Source: Candidatus Excrementavichristensenella intestinipullorum (GTDB taxonomy: Bacteria > Bacillota > Clostridia > Christensenellales > Aristaeellaceae). From it: a stretch of DNA of 51,934 nucleotides. The notes under the pieces were generated by a model that did not search any database, had not been told where the DNA came from, and saw nothing but the letters and a program-made list of their open reading frames with translations. Below are positions 41,666 through 51,893 of the stretch, in pieces (positions within the stretch are counted from its first letter, which is position 1; every line of letters begins with the position of its first letter). Where the stretch lies: contig DVHZ01000130.1 of the NCBI GenBank assembly GCA_018711685.1, positions 1 through 51,934 on the forward strand. Direction: 5' to 3'. The translations under genes were made by a program, and so were the position numbers.

Positions 41666-44137
41666 ATGAACACATTGAATCAGGATTCCATCCGGCCCCA
41701 GTGCTTTTCCAAGGACAAGATCGTCGCCACCATCAGGAGCAAGCTGGACCGGCATTACGGCTGCGAAATTGAAGATGCCAGCCAGGACCAGCTCTATCAG
41801 GTGATCGCGTCCACGGTGCGGGACGAGATCATGGAGCGGCGGGCCCTTTCCCGGGGCGTGCGCAAGAAGACCGGCAGCAAGAAGCTGTATTACCTCTCCG
41901 CTGAATTCTTGGTGGGCAGGGCGCTGCACAACAACATGGTGGCCCTGGTCAACGAGCAGAATTACCTGGACGCCTTTGAGGAGCTGGGCATCGACAAGTC
42001 CGTCATCTTCGAGCAGGAGCCGGAGCCCGGCCTGGGCAACGGCGGTTTGGGCCGTCTGGCCGCCTGTTTTTTGGACTCCCTGTCCGCCCTGCAGCTGCCT
42101 GCCATGGGCTGCACCATCCGCTACGAATACGGCCTGTTCCGCCAGAAGATCGTGGACGGCTACCAGATCGAGCTGCCCGACAACTGGCTGGCCAACGGCA
42201 ATCTGTGGGAGATTTGCCGGGCCGACCAGACCCGGGAAGTACACTTTGGCGGCGAGGTAGAGGCCTATGAGGAGGACGGGCGCACCAAGTACCGCACGGT
42301 GAACCATTCCACCGTGCTGGCGGTGCCCTACGAGATGCCGGTGCTGGGGTACGACTCCACCATGGTGAACATGCTGCGCATGTGGTCGGCCAAGAGCCCC
42401 AAGCAGCTGGACATGAAGGAGTTCAACCGGGGCCAGTACGCCCGGGCCATGGAGGAAAAGACCCTGGCGGAGGTTATCTCCAAGGTGCTCTACCCCGAGG
42501 ACAACCACAACGAGGGCAAGGAGCTGCGCCTGAAGCAGCAGTATTTCTTCTCCTCCGCCACAGTGCAGTACGCAGTGTGGGATTTCCTCAAGGTCCACGG
42601 GCCCAATTGGGACATCTTCCCGGATAAAGTGGCCCTTCACATTAACGATACGCATCCCGGCATGGCCATACCCGAATTGATCCGCATCCTGGTGGACGAG
42701 CACGACCTGCCCTGGGATCAAGCGGAGGACATCGCCCGCCGTTCCTTTGCCTACACCAACCATACGGTGCTCCAGGAAGCCATGGAGCGCTGGCCGGTGG
42801 ACATGGTGAAGCGCCTGCTGCCCCGGATTTACATGATTCTGGAAGAGCTGAACCGGCGCCTGTGCGACCGGCTGTGGAAGGTGTATACCGGCCAGTGGGA
42901 GCGCATCGGCCGCATGGCCATCATCGGCTACGGCTGCGTACACATGGCCAACCTGTGCGTGAGCATGTCCCACACGGTGAACGGTGTGAGCCAGATCCAC
43001 GCCGACATCCTGCGCCGCAGCACCTTCCACGACTACTACCTGGTGGAGCCCGGCCGGTTCCTGGGCATCACCAACGGCATCACCCACCGGCGTTGGCTGA
43101 TGCAGGCCAACCCGGGGCTGACCCAGCTGATGGACGAGGCCATCGGCACGGCCTGGAAGAAGGACCCGGCCCGGATGGTGGAGCTGCTGCCCTTTGCGGG
43201 GGACGCGGCTTTCCGGGACAAGTTCGCCCAGGTGAAGCGGCAGAACAAGCTGCGCCTAGCGGAGCGGGTGCAGCGCGTCCAGGGCATCGCCCTGGACCCG
43301 GACACCATCTTCGACGTGCAGGCCAAGCGGATGCACGAGTACAAGCGCCAGCTGATGAACGCGCTGCACATCCTGATGCTGTATAACAAGATCGTGGAGG
43401 ACCCCAACTTCACCATGCCGCCCCGCACCTATATCTTCGGGGCCAAGGCGGCGCCGGGATTCTACCGGGCCAAGCTGATCATTCGCCTCATCAACGCCAT
43501 CGCGGAGCTGGTGCACCAGCATCCCCGGGCCCGGCAGATGATCAACGTGGTATTCCTGGAGAACTACTGCGTGTCGGCGGCGGAAGTGCTGATGCCGGCG
43601 GCGGAGGTATCCGAGCAGCTGTCCACGGCGGGCAAGGAGGCCAGCGGCACCGGCAACATGAAGTTCATGATGAACGGCGCGGTGACCATCGGCACCATGG
43701 ACGGGGCCAACGTGGAAATCTACCAGGCGGTGGGCAAGGACAACATCTACATCTTCGGCCTGTTTGCCGAGGAGGTGGAGGCAGGGTACAGCACCTACCG
43801 CTCCCACGAGATGTACGAGAGCAGCGCCGCCATCCGCCGGGCCATGGAGCAGCTCATCGACGGCACCCTGTCCCCCAACAATCCCCACGAGTTCCGGGAG
43901 CTGTACCACGCCCTGCTGTTCGGCGACGGCGGCGGAATGGCGGACCCCTACTTCGTGCTCAAGGACCTGCCCGATTACTTGAAAACCCAGATGCGCCTGG
44001 GCCGGGACTATCTGGATCAGGAGAAGTGGATCAGGATGGCCATTCACAACACCGCCTGCTCCGGCGTCTTCTCCTCCGACCGCACCATTGCGGAATATAA
44101 TGAAAAGATTTGGCATCTGAAGCCGTTGGATTTGTAA
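41666..44137 (+). CDS. glgP: Glycogen/alpha-glucan phosphorylase
   Basis: GT35 phosphorylase releases glucose 1-phosphate from alpha-1,4-glucans using pyridoxal phosphate. The 823 residues match the family length. The signature EASGTGNMKFMMNG holds the PLP lysine K666, and the N-terminal SAEFLVGR and EPGLGNGGLGRLAACFLDS blocks are intact. The ATG at 41666 is only one base after GGAGG; a TTG three codons on has better spacing and may be the true start. It is followed within 1 base by a GH13 gene, forming a glucan-degradation operon. Confidence 0.96.
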   Translation: MNTLNQDSIRPQCFSKDKIVATIRSKLDRHYGCEIEDASQDQLYQVIASTVRDEIMERRALSRGVRKKTGSKKLYYLSAEFLVGRALHNNMVALVNEQNYLDAFEELGIDKSVIFEQEPEPGLGNGGLGRLAACFLDSLSALQLPAMGCTIRYEYGLFRQKIVDGYQIELPDNWLANGNLWEICRADQTREVHFGGEVEAYEEDGRTKYRTVNHSTVLAVPYEMPVLGYDSTMVNMLRMWSAKSPKQLDMKEFNRGQYARAMEEKTLAEVISKVLYPEDNHNEGKELRLKQQYFFSSATVQYAVWDFLKVHGPNWDIFPDKVALHINDTHPGMAIPELIRILVDEHDLPWDQAEDIARRSFAYTNHTVLQEAMERWPVDMVKRLLPRIYMILEELNRRLCDRLWKVYTGQWERIGRMAIIGYGCVHMANLCVSMSHTVNGVSQIHADILRRSTFHDYYLVEPGRFLGITNGITHRRWLMQANPGLTQLMDEAIGTAWKKDPARMVELLPFAGDAAFRDKFAQVKRQNKLRLAERVQRVQGIALDPDTIFDVQAKRMHEYKRQLMNALHILMLYNKIVEDPNFTMPPRTYIFGAKAAPGFYRAKLIIRLINAIAELVHQHPRARQMINVVFLENYCVSAAEVLMPAAEVSEQLSTAGKEASGTGNMKFMMNGAVTIGTMDGANVEIYQAVGKDNIYIFGLFAEEVEAGYSTYRSHEMYESSAAIRRAMEQLIDGTLSPNNPHEFRELYHALLFGDGGGMADPYFVLKDLPDYLKTQMRLGRDYLDQEKWIRMAIHNTACSGVFSSDRTIAEYNEKIWHLKPLDL

Positions 44138-44138
44138 T

Positions 44139-45998
44139 ATGCTGCACCACGACTCGCGTCACCTGATGTACCGCACGCCCGCCGGCCCGGGGGCGTGCGG
44201 TGCGCCCGTTACATTGCGCCTGAAGGCCCATCCCCCGGTGGAAAAGGTCACCCTGCGCCTGTGGTGGCAGGACGCGGAGAAGCTGCTGCCCATGCAGCAC
44301 GCCGGGGACGGGCTGTGGACGGTGGACTTTACCCTGCCCGACACCCCCGGCACCCTGTGGTATTACTTCATCGCCGATTCCGGCCTGCGCCGGATGTGGT
44401 ACGGCAACGCCACCGACCGGATGGGCGGCGTGGGCGGGGAGTATCCCGGGGAGCCCCCCAGCTACCAGATCACCGTGTACGACCCCGCCTACGACACCCC
44501 TCACTGGATGCGTGATGGGCTCATGTATCAGATCATGGTGGACCGGTTCGCTCAGGGCCGGCCCTTGTCCCAGCATCCCCAGCCCGACGACGGGTGGCTG
44601 CACCAGGACTGGTACGAGTACCCGGCGCTGCGCCTGGACGGGGAGGACAACGAGGCCAACGACTTTTTCGGCGGCGACCTGGCGGGCGTCATGGAAAAGC
44701 TTCCTTATTTAAAGCAGCTGGGGGTGACGGTGCTCTACTTCAACCCCATTTTCCGGGCCCGGTCCAACCATAAGTACGATACCGGGGACTACATGGCGGT
44801 AGACCCCAGCTTTGGCGACGAGGCGGATTTTGCCGCCCTGTGCCGGGCGGCGGAAGAACTGGGCATCCGGGTGGTGCTGGACGGCGTGTTTTCCCATACC
44901 GGGGCGGACAGCCGTTACTTCAACATCAAGGGCCGGTACGACAGCCTGGGCGCTTACCAGTCTATCGCCTCCCCCTACGCCGGGTGGTATACCTTCGACC
45001 GTTGGCCCGACAAGTACGATTGCTGGTGGGGCTTCCCTACCCTGCCCAACGTGCGGGAGATGTCGGAAAGCTATCTGGACTTCATGCTGCGGGACGAGGA
45101 CGCGGTGTGCGCCCACTGGCTGCGGGCGGGCAGCTCGGGTTGGCGGCTGGACGTGGCGGACGAACTGCCCATGCCCTTTTTGCGCATGCTGCGCCAGCGG
45201 GTGAAAAAGGAAAATCCCGACGCCTGCCTGCTGGGCGAGGTGTGGGAGGACGCCAGCAACAAACTCACCTATGGGGAACTGCGCAACTACTGCGTGGGAG
45301 ACACCTTGGACAGCGTGATGAACTATCCCCTGCGGGATATGTCCCTGGACTTCATGCTGGGCAAGCTGGATTCCCCCGCCTTCGTGCGCCGTTACCTGCA
45401 CCTGCAGGAGAACTACGCCCCCGCCTTCTTCTATTCCCTGATGAACCTGCTGGGCAGTCACGACAAGCCCCGGATTATCGACGTGCTGTCGGGCAATCCG
45501 GAGCTGGACCCGCCCCGGGAAGAGCGGCGGGTTCGCGCCCTCACGCCCCAGCAATACCAGCTGGGCAGGCGGCGGTATCTGGCCCTGTGGCGCTTCATCT
45601 GCGCCCTACCCGGTATGCCCTGCATCTATTACGCCGACGAGGCCGGGCAGACCGGCATGGCCGATCCCTTCTGCCGGGCCACCTATCCCTGGGGCCGGGA
45701 GGACAAGGACCTGGTGCGGCGGGTGGGCGCCATCTGCCGGGAGCGCATGGCCAGCGACGTGCTGCGCACCGGCGAAATGCGTTTGTACGCGCCTCTCCCC
45801 CACGTGCTGGTGGCCGCCCGGCGCATTCAGGGCGGACGGGACCTGTTCGGCAACCCCGCCCAGGACGGCCTGGCGCTGTGCGCCCTCAACCGCTCCCCCA
45901 AGCGGGTCAAGCTGCGCCTGAATCCGGACCGCTTCCTGCCCCAGCCGGTGGAGCTCACCCTGGCCCCGGAAAGCGCCCGCACCCTGTGGATCAATTAA
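44139..45998 (+). CDS. GH13 alpha-glycosidase (neopullulanase/cyclomaltodextrinase type)
   Basis: This is an intracellular alpha-glucan hydrolase of 619 residues. An N-terminal immunoglobulin-like domain (~20-125), as in cyclomaltodextrinases and neopullulanases, precedes a GH13 barrel with DGVFSHTG (region I), nucleophile D338 in GWRLDVADE, acid E367 in LGEVWED and D442 in GSHDKP. A C-terminal beta domain closes it. No signal peptide is seen. Together with glgP it would debranch or trim glycogen and maltodextrins to glucose 1-phosphate and glucose. Exact specificity is not predictable. Confidence 0.9.
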   Translation: MLHHDSRHLMYRTPAGPGACGAPVTLRLKAHPPVEKVTLRLWWQDAEKLLPMQHAGDGLWTVDFTLPDTPGTLWYYFIADSGLRRMWYGNATDRMGGVGGEYPGEPPSYQITVYDPAYDTPHWMRDGLMYQIMVDRFAQGRPLSQHPQPDDGWLHQDWYEYPALRLDGEDNEANDFFGGDLAGVMEKLPYLKQLGVTVLYFNPIFRARSNHKYDTGDYMAVDPSFGDEADFAALCRAAEELGIRVVLDGVFSHTGADSRYFNIKGRYDSLGAYQSIASPYAGWYTFDRWPDKYDCWWGFPTLPNVREMSESYLDFMLRDEDAVCAHWLRAGSSGWRLDVADELPMPFLRMLRQRVKKENPDACLLGEVWEDASNKLTYGELRNYCVGDTLDSVMNYPLRDMSLDFMLGKLDSPAFVRRYLHLQENYAPAFFYSLMNLLGSHDKPRIIDVLSGNPELDPPREERRVRALTPQQYQLGRRRYLALWRFICALPGMPCIYYADEAGQTGMADPFCRATYPWGREDKDLVRRVGAICRERMASDVLRTGEMRLYAPLPHVLVAARRIQGGRDLFGNPAQDGLALCALNRSPKRVKLRLNPDRFLPQPVELTLAPESARTLWIN

Positions 45999-46016
45999 AT
46001 ACAGCCCCATGTCAAA

Positions 46017-46050
46017 CCGGGACGCCCGACTTCGGGCGTCCCGGTTTTTC
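46017..46050 (+). terminator. Terminator of the glgP-GH13 operon
   Basis: A perfect 13-bp stem (CCGGGACGCCCGA with TCGGGCGTCCCGG) with a 2-base loop is followed by TTTTTC, 18 bases after the GH13 stop. Confidence 0.85.
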
Positions 46051-46074
46051 CGCTTTGCGCTGTCGTCCTTTGCT

Positions 46075-47055
46075 TCAGGCCAGGCCCGCTGCCTTCAGGA
46101 GGGCGCCGGCCTGGGCGGCGTCCAGCACCGCCTCCGCCGCCTGGCGCAGGTCCGCCAAATGGGCCATGCGGGATACCCCCGCGATGGGGAAGGTGGGGAA
46201 GGGCTGATTGGTCAGATAGGCCAGCGCTCCGGCGGCCACGGACAGCCCGGTCTGAGCGCAGAGGGCCTTCAGGGGCTGGTACAGCGCCAGGTTGTGCTGG
46301 CTGAGATAGCGGCCCCGCACCTTGGCGCTGAGGCCGGCCTCGCCCACCTGGTCCAGCTTGGAGAAAAAGCCCTTGGCCTGGGAGGTGAAGGGCACGCAGG
46401 CCATGCCGCCGGCCCTGTGGAAGGCGTACAGCTCCCCGTCCATCTGCACCAGCCGCTTGGAGGCCAGGTCCCCTTGATCCTCGTCCCGGGCCAGGCTCCA
46501 CATGGGCTGATCGGCGCAAAAACCGGCCAGCCCTTCCCGCCGCGCCGCCTGCCCCGCCTGCTCCAGGCGCTGGGGCAGCCAGTTGGACGCCCCGATGGCC
46601 TTGATCTTCCCCTGCTGGATGAACCGGTTTAAGGTGTACAGGATCTCCTCTACCGGCAGCTTGGGGTCGTCCCGGTGCAGCCAGTACAGGTCTATCCGCT
46701 CCACGGCCAGGTCCTTGAGGCTGTTGTCCAGATCCTCCTGCAGGCTGGCCGGGTCCAGCCGCCCGTGGCCCATGTCGTCCAGGGGCGGATGCCCGCCCTT
46801 GGTGGCCAATATGACCCGATCCCGGCAGCCCCGGTCCTTCATCCATTGCCCGATCACCTTTTCCGAGGCCCCAAACCCCACGCCGTCCGGCTCGCCGTAC
46901 AGCCTGGCGGTGTCCACAAAGTTGCCCCCCATCTCCAGAAATGCGTCCAGTACCTGAAAACTGCTCTCCCGGTCCAGGGACGCGCCGAAATTCATGGTGC
47001 CCAGGCACAGGGTGCTTACCCTGTCCGACAGCCCTTGTATGCTCTTGTAGATCAT
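46075..47055 (-). CDS. Aldo/keto reductase
   Basis: This is a cytoplasmic NADPH-dependent oxidoreductase of the AKR fold, 326 residues. The catalytic tetrad is D48, Y53 (in ARLYG), K86 (ATKGG) and H127 (YWLHRDD). The NADP-binding segment GALAYLTNQPF...GVSRMAHL lies near the C-terminus. The ATG at 47055 follows GAGGG. It is a single-gene unit, convergent with the glucan operon and divergent from the RND gene. Substrate is unknown; similarity to the sugar-aldehyde or general stress AKRs is generic. Confidence 0.92.
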   Translation of the reverse strand: MIYKSIQGLSDRVSTLCLGTMNFGASLDRESSFQVLDAFLEMGGNFVDTARLYGEPDGVGFGASEKVIGQWMKDRGCRDRVILATKGGHPPLDDMGHGRLDPASLQEDLDNSLKDLAVERIDLYWLHRDDPKLPVEEILYTLNRFIQQGKIKAIGASNWLPQRLEQAGQAARREGLAGFCADQPMWSLARDEDQGDLASKRLVQMDGELYAFHRAGGMACVPFTSQAKGFFSKLDQVGEAGLSAKVRGRYLSQHNLALYQPLKALCAQTGLSVAAGALAYLTNQPFPTFPIAGVSRMAHLADLRQAAEAVLDAAQAGALLKAAGLA

Positions 47056-47081
47056 GCCCTCGCCCTCCCTCTTTTTTCCTT

Positions 47082-47090
47082 ATTATACCA
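47082..47090 (-). promoter_or_regulatory. Extended -10 promoter of the aldo/keto reductase
   Basis: The minus strand reads TGGTATAAT, with a weak TTTCAA 17 bases upstream, 26 bases before the start codon. The 14-base context is identical to the element at 10761. Confidence 0.6.
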
Positions 47091-47401
47091 CGTCCGCCCC
47101 CTCTTTGAAAGTCCTCCCCCGCCGCAGCTGTGGAGGCAGAACAAGGCCGGGGAGACCGCGCTCTCCTCAGAGCCGCCGCCCGACCACGGCAGCTCTAACG
47201 CGAAAAGACCGTGGCCACGAAGCGCTGCTAGAGAGAACCTCGCAGCAAAAGCCGAGGTGAGTGCGCTGCGGGGATTCCCGGGGGCGGGAGCTTGTGCGCT
47301 GCAGGCCGGGCTTTGAAGCGGGGGAAGGGGGTTGAAAATTTGCGGCTTCTGTATAAATGTGTGCACAATTTGACGCTTCAGTTGAATTAGAATGCCATTC
47401 A

Positions 47402-47430
47402 TTGACCGAGGGGCGCGGGGGCCATATAAT
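47402..47430 (+). promoter_or_regulatory. Promoter of the RND exporter
   Basis: TTGACC (47402-47407) and a perfect TATAAT (47425-47430) are 17 bases apart, 32 bases before the ATG. The rest of the 407-base intergenic region (47091-47401) has short hairpins, such as CCACGG/CCGTGG at ~47193-47216, but no gene I can support. Confidence 0.75.
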
Positions 47431-47462
47431 GAAAGTGGAGAATAATAAAGAGGTGTGGGCGC

Positions 47463-50400
47463 ATGTTTGCCAAGATGAGCGTACAAAAACCTTATACGGT
47501 GGCGGTGGGTATCATTTTGGTGTTGGTGTTGGGGGTCATATCCTTCATGAATATGACCACCGACCTGCTGCCCAGCATGAATTTGCCCTACATCGTGGTA
47601 TATACCACCTACGTAGGGGCCAGCCCGGAGACGGTGGAAAACGAAGTCACCCGTCCCCTGGAGGCGGCCATGGCCACGGTGGGGGACTTAAAGAACATCA
47701 CCTCTACCTCGGCGGATAACGTATCCACCATCACCCTGGAGTTCAACAACGGCGCCAGTATGGATACGGCCATGCTGGAGCTGAGTGCCAAGATAGACAG
47801 CGTGGCGCCTTCCTTCCCGGACGGGGTGGGCACCCCCACCATGGTGAAGATCAATCCGGACATGTTGCCCGTGGTGGTGGCTGCGGTGGACATGGAGGGA
47901 AGCGACATCATCGCTTTGTCCGAGTATGTGGATGGTACGCTGATCAACGAACTAGAGGGCATCGACGGGGTGGCGTCGGTATCGGCCTCTGGCCTTATTG
48001 AGGAAGAAATCACGGTATCCATCGAGCAGGAGCTCATCGATCAGGTCAATTCCATCATCCTCAAGGAGGTAGACGAAGAGCTCTACGAGGTGGAGCAGGA
48101 GCTGATAGACGGAGAAAAACAGCTGAACGAGGCCAAGAGCCGGCTGGCCAAGGAGGGCAAGGCGGGCCTTCAACAAATCGACGACGCCTTGACCCAGATT
48201 CAGCAGGGCCAAACCCAAATGCCCCAAATGATCGCCCAATTGCAGCAGCAGAAACAGCAATTGCAGCAGCAGCTGGAGCAGACCCAGGCCGCCATTCCCC
48301 AATTGGAGGCGGCCCTTGACGCCATGGGCGATATATCCATGGGCGAACAAGAGCAGCAGATGCTGGAACAGTTGGAGAGTAGACTGGCCCAATTGCGCCA
48401 GGAGAAGGAGGCGGCCCAAGCGCAGCTGGATCAGGTGAACCAGCAGCTGGCGGGGGCAACGCCTACCCCTGCGCCCACGGTTACTCCGGAGCCTACGCCC
48501 CAGCCCACAGCTAAGCCCAGGACCACGCCCCGGCCCATTAAGGAGCAGGAGGATGCTTTGGCGGCCTTGGTGGGCGGCGCTACGCCTACCCCTGCGCCTA
48601 CTGCGGGAGGAGATGAAGGGGAAGAATCACACGGGGGACAGGCTACCGCCGCGCCGTCCCCAAAGCCGTCGCCCGCGCCCTCCAGCGCGGCCATTGGGGA
48701 TATCGAGCAGATAGAGGAGTCGGCCAAGTGGCTGGGCGCCTCGGTGGCCTATGCCGCCGAGCTGGATGCGGATCTGGAGGAACTGGAAGCGGAGAAGGCC
48801 CGGCTGGAAGCCCAGATCGCCCAATTGGAGGAGCAGATCCGACAGATTGAAAGCTCCAGCAGCTATCAGTCCCTGACCCAGCTGAGCCAGGCGGCGGCCC
48901 AGAAGCAGCAGCTGGAGAGCCAGCTGGCCCAGGCCCAGGCGGCCATTCCCCAGCTGGAGGCGGGGATTCAGCAGATGGACCAGGCGGCGGCCAAGCTGGA
49001 GCAGGGCATTGTGCCCGGGGGGTACATTGAGGGCATCGACGAGGATACCGACCTGGCCCAGGCGGAGGAACAACTCATTCAGACCCGGGAGCAGGTAAAG
49101 ACCCAATTGAGCAAGGCGGAGGATCAGATCGAAGCTGCCCAGAAGGAGCTGGGGGAGGCCCGCAAGGAATTCGAGGAAAAGCGGGAGGAGGCCTTTGAGG
49201 AAGCCGATTTGGACGGGGTGATTACCGTAACCATGATCGGGCAGATCATCGGCGCCCAAAATCTGTCCATGCCCGCAGGGTATCTCACCGAGGACGGGCA
49301 GGACTACCTGGTGCGGGTGGGCGAGGAATTCCAGAGCGTGGAAGAGCTGGCTAACACCATCCTGTTCACCTTGGATTTGGACAGCCTGAAAGAGGTGCGG
49401 CTGAAGGACGTAGCCACGGTGGAAATCACCAACAACGCGGACACGGTGTACGCCAAGGTGAACGGCAACGACGGCATCATGCTCTCCTTCCAGAAGCAGG
49501 CCACCTACTCCACAGCCCAGGTGGCGGACAATATCCTGGCCAAATTTGAGGAACTCCACGGCCGGGTGACGGGGCTGCGGTTTACCCCCCTGTTGGACCA
49601 GGGCGTGTACATCGACATGGTGATCGATTCGGTGCTCAGCAACCTGATGAGCGGCGCGGTGCTGGCGGTGCTGGTGCTGCTGCTGTTCCTGGGGGACTAC
49701 CGGCCCACCCTGATCATCGCCCTGTCCATTCCCACCAGCGTGGTGGTGGCCTTCGTGGTGATGTACTTCACCGGCATTACCCTGAACGTGATGTCCCTGG
49801 CCGGCCTGGCCCTGGGGGTGGGCATGCTGGTGGATAACTCCATCGTGGTGCTGGAGAACATCTACCGGCTGCACAACGAACGGGTGCCCATCCTGCGGGC
49901 CTGCGTGACGGGCACTACCCAGATGGGCGGGGCCATCTTCTCCTCCACCCTGACCACGGTGTGCGTGTTCCTGCCCCTGGTGTTCATTACCGGCATCGCC
50001 CGGGAACTGTTTACCGATATGGGCCTGACCATCACCTATTCCCTGATGGCCAGCTTGGTGGTGGCCATGACCGTGGTGCCGGTGCTGGCCGCTAAGGTGC
50101 TCAGGCGGCAAAAGCCGCGCAAACACCGCCTGTTTGGCGCCTTCCTGCGGGGATACGATAAGGTGCTGGCCAGCGTGCTGAAGTTTAAGCTGCCGGTGCT
50201 GGTGCTGACGGTGGCGCTGTTGGCCTATTCCCTGAATTACGCCGCCTCCATGGGCACCGCCTTCATCCCCGAGGTGGACAGCACCCAGATGACCGCCACC
50301 CTGAACACCCCCCTGGACGCCACCTTCGAGGAAAAAACCGCCCTGGCCGACCAGGTGCTTCAGGAGCTTTTGCAGGTGGAGGAAGTGGAGACCATCGGCG

Positions 50401-51893
50401 TGTTCGATTCCGGCGGAGCCATGAGCACCATTACCACCGCCGGGGCCGGGTCCATCAGTTACTACATCCAGCTCAAGGAGGATAAGGCCCGCCGCAATAC
50501 GGACATCGCCCTGGAAATCCAGGATAGGATGCGGGAGATGGGGGTGGATCTGAGCGTCAAGACCAACAATATGGACATCACCACCCTGTACGGCTCGGGC
50601 ATCAGCGTGGAGGTGCGGGGCCCTGAATTGGACCAGCTGCGGGCCTACGCCACCGATATCGCCCAAAAGCTGGCCCAGATCGAGGGCACGGTGGACGTGT
50701 CCGACGGCCAGGAAGAAACGGTGCCCGAGGTCACCCTCACCGTGGATAAGGAAAAGGCCATCGCCAATAACCTGACCGTGGCCCAAATCTACCAGTACGT
50801 GGCCATGCTGGTGTCCGACGGGGTGGAGGTGTCCACCATGACCGCCGACGGCAAGAGCTACGCGGTAATGGCCGTGGACAATGAAAACCTGAACCTGACC
50901 CGGGAAGAATTGGCGGACAAGACCATCGAGGTGGAAAAGACCGACGGCACCATCGTTCAGGTGCGGTTGGGCGACGTGTGCGATATCAGCGAAACCCTCA
51001 GCTTGTCCTCCATCAACCGCACTCAACAGCAGTACGTGGTCACCGCCTCCTGCGGCGTGGACGCGGACCACAACGTGGGCCTGGTGAACCGGGAAGTGGA
51101 GGAATTGGTAGCCGAATATCCTCTGGAGGAGGGCTATACCATCACCATCACCGGCGAGGGCGACACCATCGCTTCTACCCTGGGGGACCTAACCACCATG
51201 ATCGCCTTGGCCGTGGTGCTGATCTACCTGATTATGGTGGCCCAGTTCCAGTCCTTCCTGATGCCCTTCATCGTGCTGTTCACCATCCCCTTGGCCATTA
51301 CCGGCGGCTTGCTGGTGCTCATCTTCACCGGCATCGAACTGAGCATGGTGGCCATGCTGGGCTTCCTCATCCTGGCCGGCGTCATCGTGAACAACGGCAT
51401 CGTGTTCGTGGAAACGGTGAACCAGCTGCGGGAAGAGGGCATGGAAAAGCGCCAGGCCCTGCGCCAGGCTGGCCAGCTGCGCATGCGGCCTATCCTGATG
51501 ACTGCCCTGACTACCATCCTGGGCATGTCCACCATGGCCCTGGGCACCGGCATGGGCGCGGAACTCATGCAGCCCCTGGCCCTGGTCACCATCGGCGGCC
51601 TGACCTACGGTACCCTGCTCACCATGTTCGTGGTGCCGGTGCTGTACGACCTGTTCACCCGCAAGACCTACAAGGTGCGCAGGATCGAGTCGTTCCAGCA
51701 GGAGAACCAGAACCAGGAGGGCCGGCAGGCGGCCCCCGCCCAGAGCGGAACCGCCCCGGCGGAGGCGCAAAACCCCTCCGGCCAAGACATGGACCCCCCG
51801 CAGAGCCAGGAGGACCTAGACGCCGAGTACGCCGCCTTTGTGGCGGGGGTGGAGGACGAGGAGGATAACCCGCCTGCCCAATCCCCCGATTGA
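47463..51893 (+). CDS. RND-family efflux permease with a large coiled-coil insertion
   Basis: This is a proton-driven exporter of the HAE1-like RND type. At 1476 residues it is ~400 longer than usual. TM1 (~12-28) is followed by the first porter segment (~30-195), then an insertion: coiled-coil arm ~200-330, Pro/Thr-rich linker ~332-410, coiled-coil arm ~425-580. After that the porter fold resumes (VTMIGQIIGAQNLSMPAGYL). TM2-6 include the proton-relay helix GVGMLVDNSIVVLEN. The second porter half and TM8-12 follow, then a Pro/Gln/Glu-rich cytoplasmic tail (~1410-1476). GAGGTG lies 7 bases before the ATG. No membrane-fusion adaptor gene is adjacent within the window. Confidence 0.9.
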   Translation: MFAKMSVQKPYTVAVGIILVLVLGVISFMNMTTDLLPSMNLPYIVVYTTYVGASPETVENEVTRPLEAAMATVGDLKNITSTSADNVSTITLEFNNGASMDTAMLELSAKIDSVAPSFPDGVGTPTMVKINPDMLPVVVAAVDMEGSDIIALSEYVDGTLINELEGIDGVASVSASGLIEEEITVSIEQELIDQVNSIILKEVDEELYEVEQELIDGEKQLNEAKSRLAKEGKAGLQQIDDALTQIQQGQTQMPQMIAQLQQQKQQLQQQLEQTQAAIPQLEAALDAMGDISMGEQEQQMLEQLESRLAQLRQEKEAAQAQLDQVNQQLAGATPTPAPTVTPEPTPQPTAKPRTTPRPIKEQEDALAALVGGATPTPAPTAGGDEGEESHGGQATAAPSPKPSPAPSSAAIGDIEQIEESAKWLGASVAYAAELDADLEELEAEKARLEAQIAQLEEQIRQIESSSSYQSLTQLSQAAAQKQQLESQLAQAQAAIPQLEAGIQQMDQAAAKLEQGIVPGGYIEGIDEDTDLAQAEEQLIQTREQVKTQLSKAEDQIEAAQKELGEARKEFEEKREEAFEEADLDGVITVTMIGQIIGAQNLSMPAGYLTEDGQDYLVRVGEEFQSVEELANTILFTLDLDSLKEVRLKDVATVEITNNADTVYAKVNGNDGIMLSFQKQATYSTAQVADNILAKFEELHGRVTGLRFTPLLDQGVYIDMVIDSVLSNLMSGAVLAVLVLLLFLGDYRPTLIIALSIPTSVVVAFVVMYFTGITLNVMSLAGLALGVGMLVDNSIVVLENIYRLHNERVPILRACVTGTTQMGGAIFSSTLTTVCVFLPLVFITGIARELFTDMGLTITYSLMASLVVAMTVVPVLAAKVLRRQKPRKHRLFGAFLRGYDKVLASVLKFKLPVLVLTVALLAYSLNYAASMGTAFIPEVDSTQMTATLNTPLDATFEEKTALADQVLQELLQVEEVETIGVFDSGGAMSTITTAGAGSISYYIQLKEDKARRNTDIALEIQDRMREMGVDLSVKTNNMDITTLYGSGISVEVRGPELDQLRAYATDIAQKLAQIEGTVDVSDGQEETVPEVTLTVDKEKAIANNLTVAQIYQYVAMLVSDGVEVSTMTADGKSYAVMAVDNENLNLTREELADKTIEVEKTDGTIVQVRLGDVCDISETLSLSSINRTQQQYVVTASCGVDADHNVGLVNREVEELVAEYPLEEGYTITITGEGDTIASTLGDLTTMIALAVVLIYLIMVAQFQSFLMPFIVLFTIPLAITGGLLVLIFTGIELSMVAMLGFLILAGVIVNNGIVFVETVNQLREEGMEKRQALRQAGQLRMRPILMTALTTILGMSTMALGTGMGAELMQPLALVTIGGLTYGTLLTMFVVPVLYDLFTRKTYKVRRIESFQQENQNQEGRQAAPAQSGTAPAEAQNPSGQDMDPPQSQEDLDAEYAAFVAGVEDEEDNPPAQSPD

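Noticed and set aside
47052-47486. 144-codon minus-strand frame upstream of the aldo/keto reductase
   Set aside because: It crosses both divergent promoters and the RND start and shows no known motif.
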